This document shows, in pieces, positions 16,468-25,784 of a stretch of 64,000 nucleotides of DNA (its first letter is position 1; the number at the start of each line of letters is the position of its first letter). This stretch comes from VXPQ01 sp965223485 (GTDB lineage: Bacteria; Bacteroidota; Rhodothermia; Rhodothermales; VXPQ01): the NCBI GenBank assembly GCA_965223485.1, contig OZ244993.1, forward strand, positions 1,736,001 through 1,800,000, read 5' to 3'. The position numbers were made by a program, and so were the translations under genes. The notes under the pieces were generated by a model. It was given only the letters and a program-made list of their open reading frames with translations, was not told where the DNA came from and did not search any database.

Positions 16468-17709
16468 ATACGCCATGAGCGCCTGATCAGTCTTCTGGGC
16501 CTTGTCGTCTTCGTAGCGCTGGCATGGCTGATCGGCGAGCGCAAGAAGTCGATAGACCTGCGCATTGTACTGGGCGGCCTTTTGCTGCAATTCGGGCTGG
16601 CTCTTTTCATTTTCAAAACGCCGATCGGGGCCGCCGTATTTCAAACGGCGGGATATTTTTTCGAATCCCTTCTGGGGTTTGTCGACGCCGGGACAAGCCT
16701 CGTGTTCGGAGAGGAGTACGCACATCACTTCTTTGCTTTCAAGGTACTGCCGACCATCATTTTCTTTTCGGCGCTCATGTTCGTTCTGTATCACCTTGGT
16801 CTCTTCCAGAAAGTGATCGGGGCGTTCGCATGGATCATGCAGCGCACGCTGGGTACGTCGGGAGCGGAAACGGTGTCCGCTGCGGCGAATATCTTCGTGG
16901 GCCAGACGGAGGCTCCCCTGATCGTGGCCCCCTACGTGGAAAGCATGACGAAATCCGAACTGATGGTGCTGATGGTGGGAGGGTTCGCCACCATTGCCGG
17001 GGGGGTGCTGGTCGCCTATGTGAGTATAGGCGTGGATGCGGTGCATCTGCTTGCCGCATCGGTGATTTCTGCGCCGGCTGCTCTGCTGGTTTCCAAATTG
17101 ATGATTCCCGAAACGGAACGCTCTCTTACGATGGGGCATGTTTCCGTGCATGTAGAGAAAAAACATGCGAATGTCGTACACGCGGCGTCGGAAGGCGCCC
17201 TTGAAGGATTGAAGTTGACCCTGAACGTGGCGGCCATGCTTATCGCCGTGCTGGCGCTGGTGGCGCTGGTCAATGCCGTGTTGTCTGCAACGGGCGGATG
17301 GGTAGGCGGGCTTTTCGGGTACGACAACTGGGACTGGTCGATGTCCAATATTTTCGGGTACGCTTTTGCTCCTTTTGCCTGGTTGATGGGGATTCCCTGG
17401 GTCGATGCGCTCCATGCCGGCGAATTGATGGGCATGAAGATGGTGTTCAACGAGTTTATCGCCTACACGCAGATGATCGAGTGGCAGCAACCGGATTCGG
17501 GCGTGGCGCTCAGCGAGCGCAGCACGCTTATCCTGACCTACGCCTTGTGCGGTTTCGCCAATTTCGGGAGCATAGGCATTCAGATCGGCGGGATCGGGGG
17601 GATCGCGCCCAAGCGCCGCGTGGATCTGGCGCGGCTTGGCATACGGGCCATGATCGGCGGCACGCTCGCCATGATGATGACGGCGTGCGTGGCCGGTATA
17701 CTGCTTTGA
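16468..17709 (+). CDS. Concentrative nucleoside transporter (NupC/CNT family), start codon unclear
   Basis: About 413 aa. Conserved CNT segments are present: LLGLVVFVALAWLIGERKKSID at the N-terminus, LQFGLALFIFKTPIG, VFGEEYAHHFFAFKVLPTIIFFSALM, and ETVSAAANIFVGQTEAPL (the QTEAP substrate loop). The late TLILTYALCGFANFGSIGIQIGG is also typical. It imports nucleosides with Na+ or H+ across the inner membrane. The homologous N-terminus extends back to a TAG at 16465. The only codons after it that would give a family-like start are ATA (16468) or CTG (16483); the first ATG/GTG/TTG in frame is too far in (TTG 16582). Confidence 0.88.
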   Translation: MRHERLISLLGLVVFVALAWLIGERKKSIDLRIVLGGLLLQFGLALFIFKTPIGAAVFQTAGYFFESLLGFVDAGTSLVFGEEYAHHFFAFKVLPTIIFFSALMFVLYHLGLFQKVIGAFAWIMQRTLGTSGAETVSAAANIFVGQTEAPLIVAPYVESMTKSELMVLMVGGFATIAGGVLVAYVSIGVDAVHLLAASVISAPAALLVSKLMIPETERSLTMGHVSVHVEKKHANVVHAASEGALEGLKLTLNVAAMLIAVLALVALVNAVLSATGGWVGGLFGYDNWDWSMSNIFGYAFAPFAWLMGIPWVDALHAGELMGMKMVFNEFIAYTQMIEWQQPDSGVALSERSTLILTYALCGFANFGSIGIQIGGIGGIAPKRRVDLARLGIRAMIGGTLAMMMTACVAGILL

Positions 17710-17787
17710 CGGCTTCCGGGGAGACGGTCGTTCGCTGGTTCCGGGCAGGCGGGAATCCTGTGTCCCCCCGCAGATGTGGGCCGGGAG

Positions 17788-18189
17788 CTACCAGGCGCCG
17801 AGGATGCCGCCCATCACGGTGAAGTTAACGGCATGGTATCCTGCATTGATGAGAAACAGTTTGAACGACTTTTTCTCGAACAGGTACAGGGTGCCGATGG
17901 AGGCGGCTACCCATCCGATCCCGGCAAGTGCGCCGGCCGCCAGACCCCAGGTAAACGTAGCGTCCGGTCCGAGGAACAAATCCAGGTTGAGAGCAATGAT
18001 CAGTCCCAGAATGAAGGCTGTGCCGTAGGTGCGCAGCATATTGCCACCCTGCACGTCTTCGTCCGAAAAGCCGTTCTCCGCCATCCAGGCCTTACCGAAA
18101 AGAACGGGACCATACCAGAGCATGCCTACGACGAAGCTGGAGAGGGCCGCCACGACGACGGAAAGGTAGTTTATTGAGGAGAAATCCAT
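17788..18189 (-). CDS. DUF1761 family membrane protein
   Basis: 133 aa from the ATG at 18189; a longer start at 18234 is possible. Four predicted transmembrane helices. SFVVGMLWYGPVLFGKAWMAE is the hallmark of DUF1761, and AGYHAVNFTVMGGILGAW ends the protein. The function of the family is unknown. Convergent with the NupC-type gene and not obviously in an operon. Confidence 0.85.
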   Translation of the reverse strand: MDFSSINYLSVVVAALSSFVVGMLWYGPVLFGKAWMAENGFSDEDVQGGNMLRTYGTAFILGLIIALNLDLFLGPDATFTWGLAAGALAGIGWVAASIGTLYLFEKKSFKLFLINAGYHAVNFTVMGGILGAW

Positions 18190-18446
18190 GATGTGCGTGA
18201 CGATTGGTGGGTGAGGCAGAGGGGGGATCATCAACCTAACAAATTTTTCATGTTAAAGCGAGAGTGTGCGGGGGGAAAGGGTCGCCTTACGAAGAGGATA
18301 TAAAGGCGTATGGGGGAACTCTACGGGAAGGGTCGTACATTGGGTTTGTAGCCGAAGTTGCGATTACGGTGTACGGCAGGCGCTGGATACATTCACAGTG
18401 GTTAGTGCTGCCGACGAGATGGAAACCATTGCCTGCGAACGAGATC

Positions 18447-19913
18447 ATGACCGCTCACCATTCAAGCGATTACCTGACCGCTCTGGTGAGAGAATTGTGT
18501 AATCTGCCCGGTGAGACCGAGTGGGTGGAGTTCAAGGAAAACAATGCCGATCCGGAAACTATCGGTAAAAATATTTCCGCATTGGCCAATTCGGCGGCGC
18601 TGGAGGGCAAGGCGTCCGCGTATATCGTTTGGGGTATTCGAGACGAAGACCATGTGGTGGTTGGCACAACCTTCGAGCCGCGCCGGAAACGTCGTGGCAA
18701 TGAAGAATTGGAAAACTGGTTACTGCGTCTTCTCGAACCGAAAATCGACTTCCGATTCTTTAATGTCAGGATAGACGCCAAGGCCGTCGTTCTTCTTGAA
18801 ATTGCGAGGCCCGCGCGCCAGCCTGTCAGTTTTTCTGGTGCGGAATACGTCCGCGTGGGCAGTTACACGAAGAAGCTGAAGAGTTTTCCTGAAAAAGAAC
18901 GGGCGCTATGGCGCATCTTCGACCAAACGCCCTTTGAAGACGGCATTGCCGCTGAGCGCCGGCGCGGCGAAGAGGTTTTGAAATTACTTGATTATCAGGC
19001 CTACTTCGATTTGCTGGAGTTGACGCTTCCGGAGAATCGCAACGCTATCCTGTCTGTCCTGGCCGCCGACAACATTATTCGTCGATCAGAAGCAGGTGGC
19101 TGGGACGTTACGAACCTCGGTGCTTTGCTTTTTGCCAAGAGATTAGCTGATTTTGGAAGCTTGGGGCGTAAAGCTGTGCGCGTGATCCAGTATCGAGGCG
19201 CCGGACGAACCGAAGCTATGAAAGAACGAGAGGAGGCGAAGGGGTATGCGTGCGGCTTTAATGAATTGATTAGCTACCTTAGCGGCATTCTGCCCTCCAA
19301 TGAAGTAATCAATCAGGCTTTGCGGACGACACTACCCATGTTTCCGGAAGTGGCTGTGCGGGAATTGATGGCGAATGCACTCATTCATCAGGATTTTTCG
19401 ATCACTGGCGCCGGGCCGATGTTCGAGATTTTCGACGACCGCATTGAAATCACCAATCCCGGCGAACCCCTTGTGGCCACAGAACGCTTCGTGGATACCC
19501 CTCCGAAATCGCGTAACGACGCCCTTGCTTCGCACATGCGGCGGCTTGGCTTTTGTGAGGAACGCGGCAGCGGGGTGGACAGAGTTGTAACGGAGATAGA
19601 AATTTTCCAGCTTCCGGCGCCGCTTTTCGAGGCGCCGGAGGGATTCACCCGCGCTGTTCTGTTTTCGCATAAACCTCTGGCCAAAATGGACAAAGCGGAT
19701 CGCATGCGGGCTTGCTATCTGCACGCTTGCCTGAAATACGTTATGCGCGAATTCCTTACCAATGCTTCCTTGCGAAAGCGTTTCGGCGTAGAGGACGGGA
19801 ATAAATCAACCGTATCTCGCTATATCAGGGAGGCGGTAGAGGAAGATTTAATCAAGCCATATGATCCCAGTGCATCTCGAAAGATGATGCGATATGTTCC
19901 CCACTGGGCCTGA
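18447..19913 (+). CDS. AlbA_2/Schlafen-type protein with C-terminal HATPase domain
   Basis: 488 aa from the ATG at 18447. The N-terminal AlbA_2 (Schlafen-like) domain has ETEWVEFKENN, NSAALEGKASAYIVWGIRD and VGSYTKKL. The C-terminal part is a GHKL-type ATPase of the RecG-related group, with RELMANALIHQDFS (N box), IFDDRIEITNPG (G1 box) and ERGSGVDRV (G2 box). A winged helix follows (FGVEDGNKSTVSRYIREAVEEDL). Such proteins are found as regulators and in phage-defence islands, which fits the neighbours here (patatin, ImmA/IrrE, type I R-M). The precise role is unknown. A good terminator follows the stop. Confidence 0.88.
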   Translation: MTAHHSSDYLTALVRELCNLPGETEWVEFKENNADPETIGKNISALANSAALEGKASAYIVWGIRDEDHVVVGTTFEPRRKRRGNEELENWLLRLLEPKIDFRFFNVRIDAKAVVLLEIARPARQPVSFSGAEYVRVGSYTKKLKSFPEKERALWRIFDQTPFEDGIAAERRRGEEVLKLLDYQAYFDLLELTLPENRNAILSVLAADNIIRRSEAGGWDVTNLGALLFAKRLADFGSLGRKAVRVIQYRGAGRTEAMKEREEAKGYACGFNELISYLSGILPSNEVINQALRTTLPMFPEVAVRELMANALIHQDFSITGAGPMFEIFDDRIEITNPGEPLVATERFVDTPPKSRNDALASHMRRLGFCEERGSGVDRVVTEIEIFQLPAPLFEAPEGFTRAVLFSHKPLAKMDKADRMRACYLHACLKYVMREFLTNASLRKRFGVEDGNKSTVSRYIREAVEEDLIKPYDPSASRKMMRYVPHWA

Positions 19914-19932
19914 ATTTTAATTGATTGTCTAT

Positions 19933-19954
19933 AACGCATTTTGCGTTTTTTCTT
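19933..19954 (+). terminator. Rho-independent terminator after the AlbA_2/HATPase gene
   Basis: Stem AACGCA / TGCGTT with a 3-nt loop, followed by TTTTCTT, 20 bp after the stop codon. The stem is short but tight, and the U-run is directly adjacent. Confidence 0.6.
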
Positions 19955-20057
19955 CGTAACTCCTTGGTAGGCAACGACTTTTTTAATTGACGGGTAATTG
20001 ACAGCAGCCCCTTGCGTTCTCAAGCATGCATCGAGGCGGTCCGAACCTGTTGGGAAT

Positions 20058-21152
20058 ATGAAACCTGTCACTGTGCTCACGATCAACGGCGGCGGCATGC
20101 GCGGGCTCTACGCAACGTACGTGCTGCACACGCTTGCAGGGTGTTTCGCCACTCGCCGGGGAGTTAGCAGGCTCGATATCGGCAAGGGGTTCGATCTTGT
20201 CGTGGGAACCAGCACCGGCGCGATTCTGACAGCCGGTGTCGCAGCAGGCATTCCTCTTGAGCGGATTATGGCCCTGTACAAGGAAGCGGGTCCGCAGATA
20301 TTCAAAGACCCGGTACCGCCTTATGACAAATCTCTCAAGCTTTCCCGACGAGTCAGCTTTTACCATTGGTTGTGGCGACATCGTCGTCGGGCCGGAAATT
20401 CCAACGAGAGGCTGGAATCCGCGCTTCGCGATACGTTCGGGGAACTCACGTTCGGCGAGCTTTACGAGCGGCGCGGCATAGGGGTCTGTATCCCGGCCAC
20501 TTCATATCTGCACCACACTCCGCGCATATTCAAGACGCCGCACATCCCGGACAAACAACGGGACAACAATGTCTCGTTGGCGGATGCCTGTCTGGCCAGC
20601 AGCGCGGCGCCCATCTATCTTCCGCTCGCATCCATCAAAGCGGATGGGCTGGAAAACCAGATCTACGCCGACGGCGGCTTGTGGGCTAACAACCCCGTGC
20701 TCATCGGGCTTTTGGAGGCGTTAGCGGTTTCGGCGCCCAGACAACCGGTAGTTATCCTGTCGGTTGGAACCTGTCCCCCTCCCTCGGGGACGCTCCCGCC
20801 GGAAAATCTCGATCAGGGTGTTGCGGAGTGGCGAAGCGGCATCCGCGTCATGGAATTAGCGATGAACGTTCAGGTATATGCCGCCTGTAATGCGGTGCTC
20901 CGCCTTGTGGATCAACTGAATCGCCTTAAAAAACGAGTATACATTCTCCGCTGCGAGGAGACTGTTCCGTCCTCGAAGCAAGCCGAATTGCTTCAACTCG
21001 ACTCGGCTTCACAGGAGGCTCTCGACCTGATGAAGCGTCTGGGAAACAAGGATGGCCACGAAACCTTTCGCTGGCATCAGAAACCTGTCGAGGAAGACGG
21101 TAAATTGCTGGCCGAAATATTTGATCGGATGCCGGTGTATGAAGCGTCGTGA
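20058..21152 (+). CDS. Patatin-like phospholipase (CapV-type)
   Basis: 364 aa from the ATG at 20058. All patatin elements are present: oxyanion loop GGGMRG (residues 11-16), nucleophile motif GTSTG with Ser52, and the DGG motif with Asp205 completing the Ser-Asp dyad. Patatin phospholipases of this size act as membrane-degrading effectors in CBASS and other abortive-infection systems. No CD-NTase gene or other nucleotide signaller is beside it, so it is either an orphan effector or has a housekeeping role. Neighbours (AlbA_2/HATPase upstream, XRE-ImmA downstream) place it in a defence-type patch. Confidence 0.88.
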   Translation: MKPVTVLTINGGGMRGLYATYVLHTLAGCFATRRGVSRLDIGKGFDLVVGTSTGAILTAGVAAGIPLERIMALYKEAGPQIFKDPVPPYDKSLKLSRRVSFYHWLWRHRRRAGNSNERLESALRDTFGELTFGELYERRGIGVCIPATSYLHHTPRIFKTPHIPDKQRDNNVSLADACLASSAAPIYLPLASIKADGLENQIYADGGLWANNPVLIGLLEALAVSAPRQPVVILSVGTCPPPSGTLPPENLDQGVAEWRSGIRVMELAMNVQVYAACNAVLRLVDQLNRLKKRVYILRCEETVPSSKQAELLQLDSASQEALDLMKRLGNKDGHETFRWHQKPVEEDGKLLAEIFDRMPVYEAS

Positions 21153-21375
21153 GGCGCCTGTTGTCTTGCCGGTGGGCGAGAAAGGGGCCTTGTTACGAGC
21201 TCGTTTTGTGTGAGCGAGATGCGGATTCGGGCGGGGGCCTGATACCCCTTTCGATACAGCCCGATAGCCATGTTTCGACGGAAATTCCGCGGTAGATTTG
21301 TAAATTGGCTTCGTTGGGCATCTGCCGGATTCACGTCGGTCGTGCGGGTGTATATCTGAATTCAGGGAATTAGCT

Positions 21376-22545
21376 GTGGGAAGGTCGAATATCAAAGTGA
21401 ATCTGCAACCGGACGTGTTGCGATGGGCGCGGCAACGTGCACAGTACGACCCCGACACGTTGGCCCGAAAGATCGGGGTAAAATCGGAACGGGTAGTCGA
21501 ATGGGAAAGATCGGGGAGGCTTACGTCTGCCCAGGCAGACAAGCTTGCCCATCATACGCATACCCCGCTGGGTTTTCTCTTCCTGTCTGAGCCGCCAGAA
21601 GAGCGATTGCCTATTCCAGATTTTCGTGGGATAGAACATCATTCCTACAGCCCCCCCAGCCCCGAATTGTTCGATACCGTGCATGCCATGCAGTCCCGCC
21701 AGGCCTGGATGCGCGATGAACTCATTGAAGACGGGGCTGCCCCGCTTGATTTTGTCGGTATGTATCGGCGCAGTGATGAGCCCGCAGAAGTTGCAGACGC
21801 GATGCGGGATGCGCTTGGCTTAATCCGTAACTGGGCCGCACAGCATAACTCCTGGTCGGACGCGCTTCGAGCCCTCAAGGATTATATCGAAGACGCAGGC
21901 ATTATGGTGGTCATAAACGGGGTTGTGGGCAACAATACCCATCGTTCCTTGAAACCTGACGAATTCCGCGGCTTTGCGCTTGTGGACGAGTATGCTCCCC
22001 TCATCTTCATAAACAACGCCGATTACAAGTCGGCGCAGATATTCACCTTTGCCCACGAACTCGCCCATATTTTTATTGGCGAGGAAGGCGTGTCGAATTT
22101 TGCAAACTTTCAGCCAGCACCCCACCACACTGAACGATTTTGCGATGCTGTGGCTGCGGAGTTTCTCGTCCCGGAACGCGATCTTCGCATGGTGTGGGAT
22201 CGTTTTCGTAATAGTGCAGATCCATATCAGGCGATTGCCCGCCATTTCAAGATCAGTTCCATTGTCGGCGCACGCAGGGCATTAGATATTAACCTTATTT
22301 CCAGGGAAGACTTTTTGCAATTTTACAAACACTATCTCGACGATGAACGTCATAAAAAAGCTACAAATAAAGGAGGCGGCGATTTTTGGAACAACCAGAA
22401 CACGCGCATTGGCCGTCGCTTCGGAGCAGCGGTCTGGCGCGCCGTGCAAGAAGGAAGATTGCTTTACCGGGACGCTTATGTTCTTACCGGGCTAAGGGGT
22501 AAAACTTTCGATGAAATCCCGGACTGGGCAGGAGGAGTACAATGA
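21376..22545 (+). CDS. XRE-family HTH / ImmA-IrrE metallopeptidase
   Basis: 389 aa from a GTG start. Residues 8-75 are a Cro/C1-type HTH (WARQRAQYDPDTLARKIGV...VVEWERSGRLT). Residues 190-300 are an ImmA/IrrE zinc peptidase with HELAH at 227-231 and a downstream Glu in AVAAEFLVP. Such proteins repress toxin or mobile-element genes and cleave themselves or their partners. In most genomes the next gene, with overlapping ATGA, is a PIN-like DUF4411 toxin. Here the overlapping ATGA exists (22542) but the ORF stops after 16 codons. Confidence 0.92.
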   Translation: MGRSNIKVNLQPDVLRWARQRAQYDPDTLARKIGVKSERVVEWERSGRLTSAQADKLAHHTHTPLGFLFLSEPPEERLPIPDFRGIEHHSYSPPSPELFDTVHAMQSRQAWMRDELIEDGAAPLDFVGMYRRSDEPAEVADAMRDALGLIRNWAAQHNSWSDALRALKDYIEDAGIMVVINGVVGNNTHRSLKPDEFRGFALVDEYAPLIFINNADYKSAQIFTFAHELAHIFIGEEGVSNFANFQPAPHHTERFCDAVAAEFLVPERDLRMVWDRFRNSADPYQAIARHFKISSIVGARRALDINLISREDFLQFYKHYLDDERHKKATNKGGGDFWNNQNTRIGRRFGAAVWRAVQEGRLLYRDAYVLTGLRGKTFDEIPDWAGGVQ

Positions 22546-22592
22546 TTGGTCATGAGTCCAGGTTTTTTGTTCTCGACTCGAAACTAAAATGA
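22542..22592 (+). pseudogene. Possible truncated PIN-domain (DUF4411-type) toxin start
   Basis: ATGA overlap with the XRE-ImmA gene begins a 16-codon ORF, MIGHESRFFVLDSKLK. The segment FVLDS resembles the opening beta-strand of PIN toxins (VLDxN/S with the first catalytic Asp). The frame then stops, and the type I R-M gene starts 47 bp later. I infer that the toxin body was deleted. The match is only a few residues long. Confidence 0.4.
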
Positions 22593-22638
22593 TGATACTC
22601 CAGAACGCCCCGGAAACCCTCTTCCAGCATAAACAACC

Positions 22639-23359
22639 GTGAGCACCCTTAACATCAGCAACTTCATTTGGGGCATTGCCGACGACGTACTGCGCGATGT
22701 CTACGTACGTGGCAAGTACCGCGACGTTATTCTGCCCATGGTCGTGATCCGTCGGCTCGATGCGGTGCTGGAACCGACGAAGGAGGCGGTTCGCACGATG
22801 AAGGAGCAACTGGACGCCGCTGGTATTGCGAATCAGGATGCGGCCTTGCGTCAGGCGGCGGGCGAAGCCTTCTACAACACATCTCCCTTTCGGCTTCGGG
22901 ATCTGGTTCATCGCGGCAGGCAGCAGCAACTGAAGGACGATTTCCAGGATTACCTCGAAGGCTTTTCGCCGAATGTGCAGGAAGTGCTGAGCAAGTTCAA
23001 GTTCTACAACCAGCTTCCCACGCTCGTTGAGGCCGACGCCCTCGGTTTTCTGATCCGGAAGTTCCTCGATCCGTCGATCAACCTGAGTCCCCGGTCTGTC
23101 CTGAATGCCGACGGTAGTGTCCGCCTGCCGGGACTCGACAACCATACGATGGGGACGATTTTCGAGGAGTTGATCCGGCGCTTCAACGAGGAAAACAACG
23201 AGGAAGCCGGCGAGCACTTCACGCCCCGCGATGTGGTGGAACTCATGGCGCACCTCATTTTCCTGCCCATTGCCGACAAAATCCAGAATGCGCCCTACCT
23301 GGTCTACGACGGCGCCTGCGGCACCGGAGGCATGCTCACGGTGGCTGAGGAAACGTTGC
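22639..23359 (+). pseudogene. hsdM: Type I restriction-modification methyltransferase HsdM, N-terminal half only
   Basis: GTG start at 22639. About 240 residues match HsdM: FIWGIADDVLRDVYVRGKYRDVILPM, then EEAGEHFTPRDVVELM, then SAM-binding motif I YDGACGTGG (residues 223-231). The match stops at AEETL, just after motif I. The catalytic NPPF/Y motif and the C-terminal half are absent, so no methyltransferase activity is expected. Beyond base 23358 the DNA switches without a gap to the 3' part of hsdR in another frame. Confidence 0.88.
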
Positions 23360-24127
23360 GACCTGCAGGCCGCGCTGGATGGCTATCAGGTATACGGACC
23401 GGCGGACATCGACAACCTGGTCGAACACTATCTCGACGGGGCCGAGCGCGACCAGCTCGATCCGATTCTCGACCGCTGCGTGGCAACGTACCGGGAGCAA
23501 CTGGATGAGGACGGGCAGGTCGATTTCAAGGGCAAGGCGAAAGGATTCCTCCGGGTCTACGGATTTCTCGCCTCCATTCTGCCCTACACGCAGGCCGAGT
23601 GGGAGAAACGATCCATTTTTCTGAATTTCCTTGTGCCCAAACTACCGGCGCCCATTGAAGAAGACCTCTCCAAAGGCATTCTGGCTTCCATAGATATGGA
23701 CAGTTACCGCGCGGAGAAGCAGGCGATGCAGGCCATAACGCTCCCGGACGACGATGCGGAAATCGACCCGGTTCCCGCATCGGGCGGCGGCCTCAAAGCC
23801 GAACCGGATATGGATCCGTTATCGCTCATCATCCGGGAGTTCAACGACCTGTTCGGGGGCATCTCCTGGAACGATACGGATCGGGTTCGGAAACTGATTA
23901 CGGAAGAAATACCCGGTCGGGTTGCAGAGGATACGGCCTACCGGAATGCCAGGGAAAATTCGGACAAGCAGAATGCCCGCATCGAACACGATCAGGCTCT
24001 GGGGCGCGTAATGACCGCCTTGCTGCAGGACGACACGCAACTGTTCGGGCAGTTTCAGGACAATGCTTCCTTTCGGAAATGGCTGTCCGAGAAGGTTTTC
24101 GCGTTGACGTACGGGCCGGGTGCGTAG
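23360..24127 (+). pseudogene. hsdR: Type I restriction endonuclease HsdR, C-terminal end only
   Basis: From base 23360 the +1 frame encodes 255 residues, starting LQAALDGYQVYGPADIDNLVEHYLDGAERDQLDPILDRCV and ending at 24127. They match the C-terminal helical region of HsdR that binds the methyltransferase core. The nuclease and helicase domains are missing, as are hsdS and the 3' half of hsdM. The operon order hsdM-hsdS-hsdR has thus been cut by one internal deletion of several kilobases, leaving an inactive remnant. Confidence 0.85.
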
Positions 24128-24310
24128 CTTCCTTTATAGCCGATGCCCCATGGTTTACCTATCCGCAAGAAACGGGCGTCTTGCAAGCCGACAAGGCTGC
24201 ATATTCCGGTCTGTCGGGGAGGAGGCGCCAGGGTGAGGCGAAATGGTGCCCCTTGCAGGGATGGAATGCCGGACAGCCTCTCCAGACAGCCCCGCCCGGA
24301 CCAAACGAAA

Positions 24311-24387
24311 TGGTGGCGCGGGAGAGACTCGAACTCTCGACCTTACGATTATGAGTCGTACGCTCTAACCTGCTGAGCTACCGCGCC
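24311..24387 (-). tRNA. tRNA with CAU anticodon (Met elongator or Ile2)
   Basis: 77 nt including an encoded CCA. The acceptor stem is GGCGCGG / CCGCGCC, followed by discriminator A. The anticodon stem TACGA / TCGTA encloses loop CTCATAA (anticodon CAT), and a T-arm with GTTCGA lies in GAGAGTTCGAGTCTCTC. All four arms pair. CAU serves elongator Met or, after lysidine modification, Ile-AUA; sequence alone does not separate them. The 3' end points toward the degraded R-M remnant, a typical integration orientation. Confidence 0.95.
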
Positions 24388-24573
24388 GGGTCCGGAAACC
24401 GAACCGGGGCGCATTATACGACCTGCGCTGTAGAGAGTTCGAGCGCCTCCGCATGGCGTATGCCATGTATGCGCTTCGTACATTGAAGGGTGTTCGCCGC
24501 ATGGATTCCGGCGGTATCATGTGCTGTCGCCCGTGCAGCCCGGATGGCTCCAGCCGTTCTCCCGTTTAGCATA

Positions 24574-25767
24574 ATGTCCTGGTCTTCCGTCATCGGTCAG
24601 CAGCGCGTCCCGGATGCGCTCCGGCGTACCATCTCCACCGGCCGGGTAGCCCATGCCTGGCTGTTCTACGGGCCGGAGGGCGTGGGCAAGCGGGCTGCCG
24701 CCATCGCGTATGGCAAGGCGCTGCTTTGCGCCCAGAGCGGGGAGGAAGCGTGCAGCGCTTGTCCGTCTTGCGGGAAAGTGGACCGGATGGTGCATCCCGA
24801 TCTGCATATCCTGATGCCGCATCCTTCGGACGCCGACCCTGCGGACATTGCCGAACGCATCCGGCTCATCGGGCAGAACCCGTATGCGGCCGTCGACTTC
24901 GTGCGCCGGCCTTCGCTGGACGATCCGACCCGATCCTCCAACAAACAGGCGCTCTACACCGTTGCGCGTGTTCAGGAGGAAATGTGCCGGGCCATGAGTT
25001 TTCAGCCCGTGGAGGGCCGCTACAAGGTGGCCGTCGTCAGCGATGCAGAGCATCTGCGTACGGACGCCGCCAACATGTTTCTGAAGATGCTGGAAGAGCC
25101 TCCGCCGAAGACCGTTTTCATTCTTACGACCAGCCGTGCGGACCGCATCCTCGCCACCATTCTCTCCCGTTGCCGCCGCCTGCGGTTCGATTCACTGACC
25201 CCGGAGGCCATCGAGCAGGCGCTCATCGAAAAGGAAGGCGTGGCCCCGGCGTTTGCCGCAACGCTTGCGCGCATGGCGGACGGGTCGTACACCGCCGGAA
25301 TCGACCTGGCGCAAAACGAGGATTTGCGCGCGCTGCGAGAGCTCGTGCTGGATTTTTCCCGGGCGGCGTACAGTCGAAATGTCGGGAAAATAGCCGATAT
25401 CGTGGAACGGACGGGGCGATTCGGGCGCGATCAGGTGGGGCATGTGCTGGAACTGTTCCTCCGGTGGATTCGGGACCTTATGCTCTACCGGGCGATGGGC
25501 GAGGCGGCCCCGCTGGTCAATGTGGACCAGGTGGAAGCCATTGCCGGATTCACCGAACACCTTCCCCGGGCCGACATCGAAGCCATGGCGTCGGTCATCG
25601 AAGAAGCGATCGTGCTGGTCCGGAGCAACGCACATGTGGCCCTGACATTGACCGTGCTGGCCGGGGCGCTGGGCGAGGCCATGCGCGGGCCGCATTCCGG
25701 CCAGTTGTATGTGCCGCTGAGTGATGCGTACGGGGGCACGGATGCATCGCTTGGAAGGACCGGATAA
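24574..25767 (+). CDS. holB: DNA polymerase III delta' subunit
   Basis: 397 aa from the ATG at 24574 (84 bases of in-frame sequence upstream look non-coding). It is a clamp-loader subunit of the replicative polymerase. An AAA+ fold has a degenerate Walker A, GPEGVGKR (33-40), a zinc-binding Cys set (C52, C60, C63, C66 in CSACPSC), KVAVVSDAEHLRTDAANMFLKMLEEPP and the SRC motif in TILSRCRRLRF. The non-canonical Walker A fits delta', which often lacks ATPase activity. Essential replication gene; not in an operon with its neighbours. Confidence 0.93.
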   Translation: MSWSSVIGQQRVPDALRRTISTGRVAHAWLFYGPEGVGKRAAAIAYGKALLCAQSGEEACSACPSCGKVDRMVHPDLHILMPHPSDADPADIAERIRLIGQNPYAAVDFVRRPSLDDPTRSSNKQALYTVARVQEEMCRAMSFQPVEGRYKVAVVSDAEHLRTDAANMFLKMLEEPPPKTVFILTTSRADRILATILSRCRRLRFDSLTPEAIEQALIEKEGVAPAFAATLARMADGSYTAGIDLAQNEDLRALRELVLDFSRAAYSRNVGKIADIVERTGRFGRDQVGHVLELFLRWIRDLMLYRAMGEAAPLVNVDQVEAIAGFTEHLPRADIEAMASVIEEAIVLVRSNAHVALTLTVLAGALGEAMRGPHSGQLYVPLSDAYGGTDASLGRTG

Positions 25768-25784
25768 AAGGCTGAGAAGCAGGA

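Noticed and set aside
18264..18446. 61-codon N-terminal extension of the AlbA_2/HATPase protein
   Set aside because: The extension lacks family similarity; the ATG at 18447 leads straight into the AlbA_2 domain.
20058..21152. CBASS operon
   Set aside because: The patatin fits a CBASS effector, but no CD-NTase, Cap2/Cap3 or HORMA/TRIP13-like gene is adjacent.
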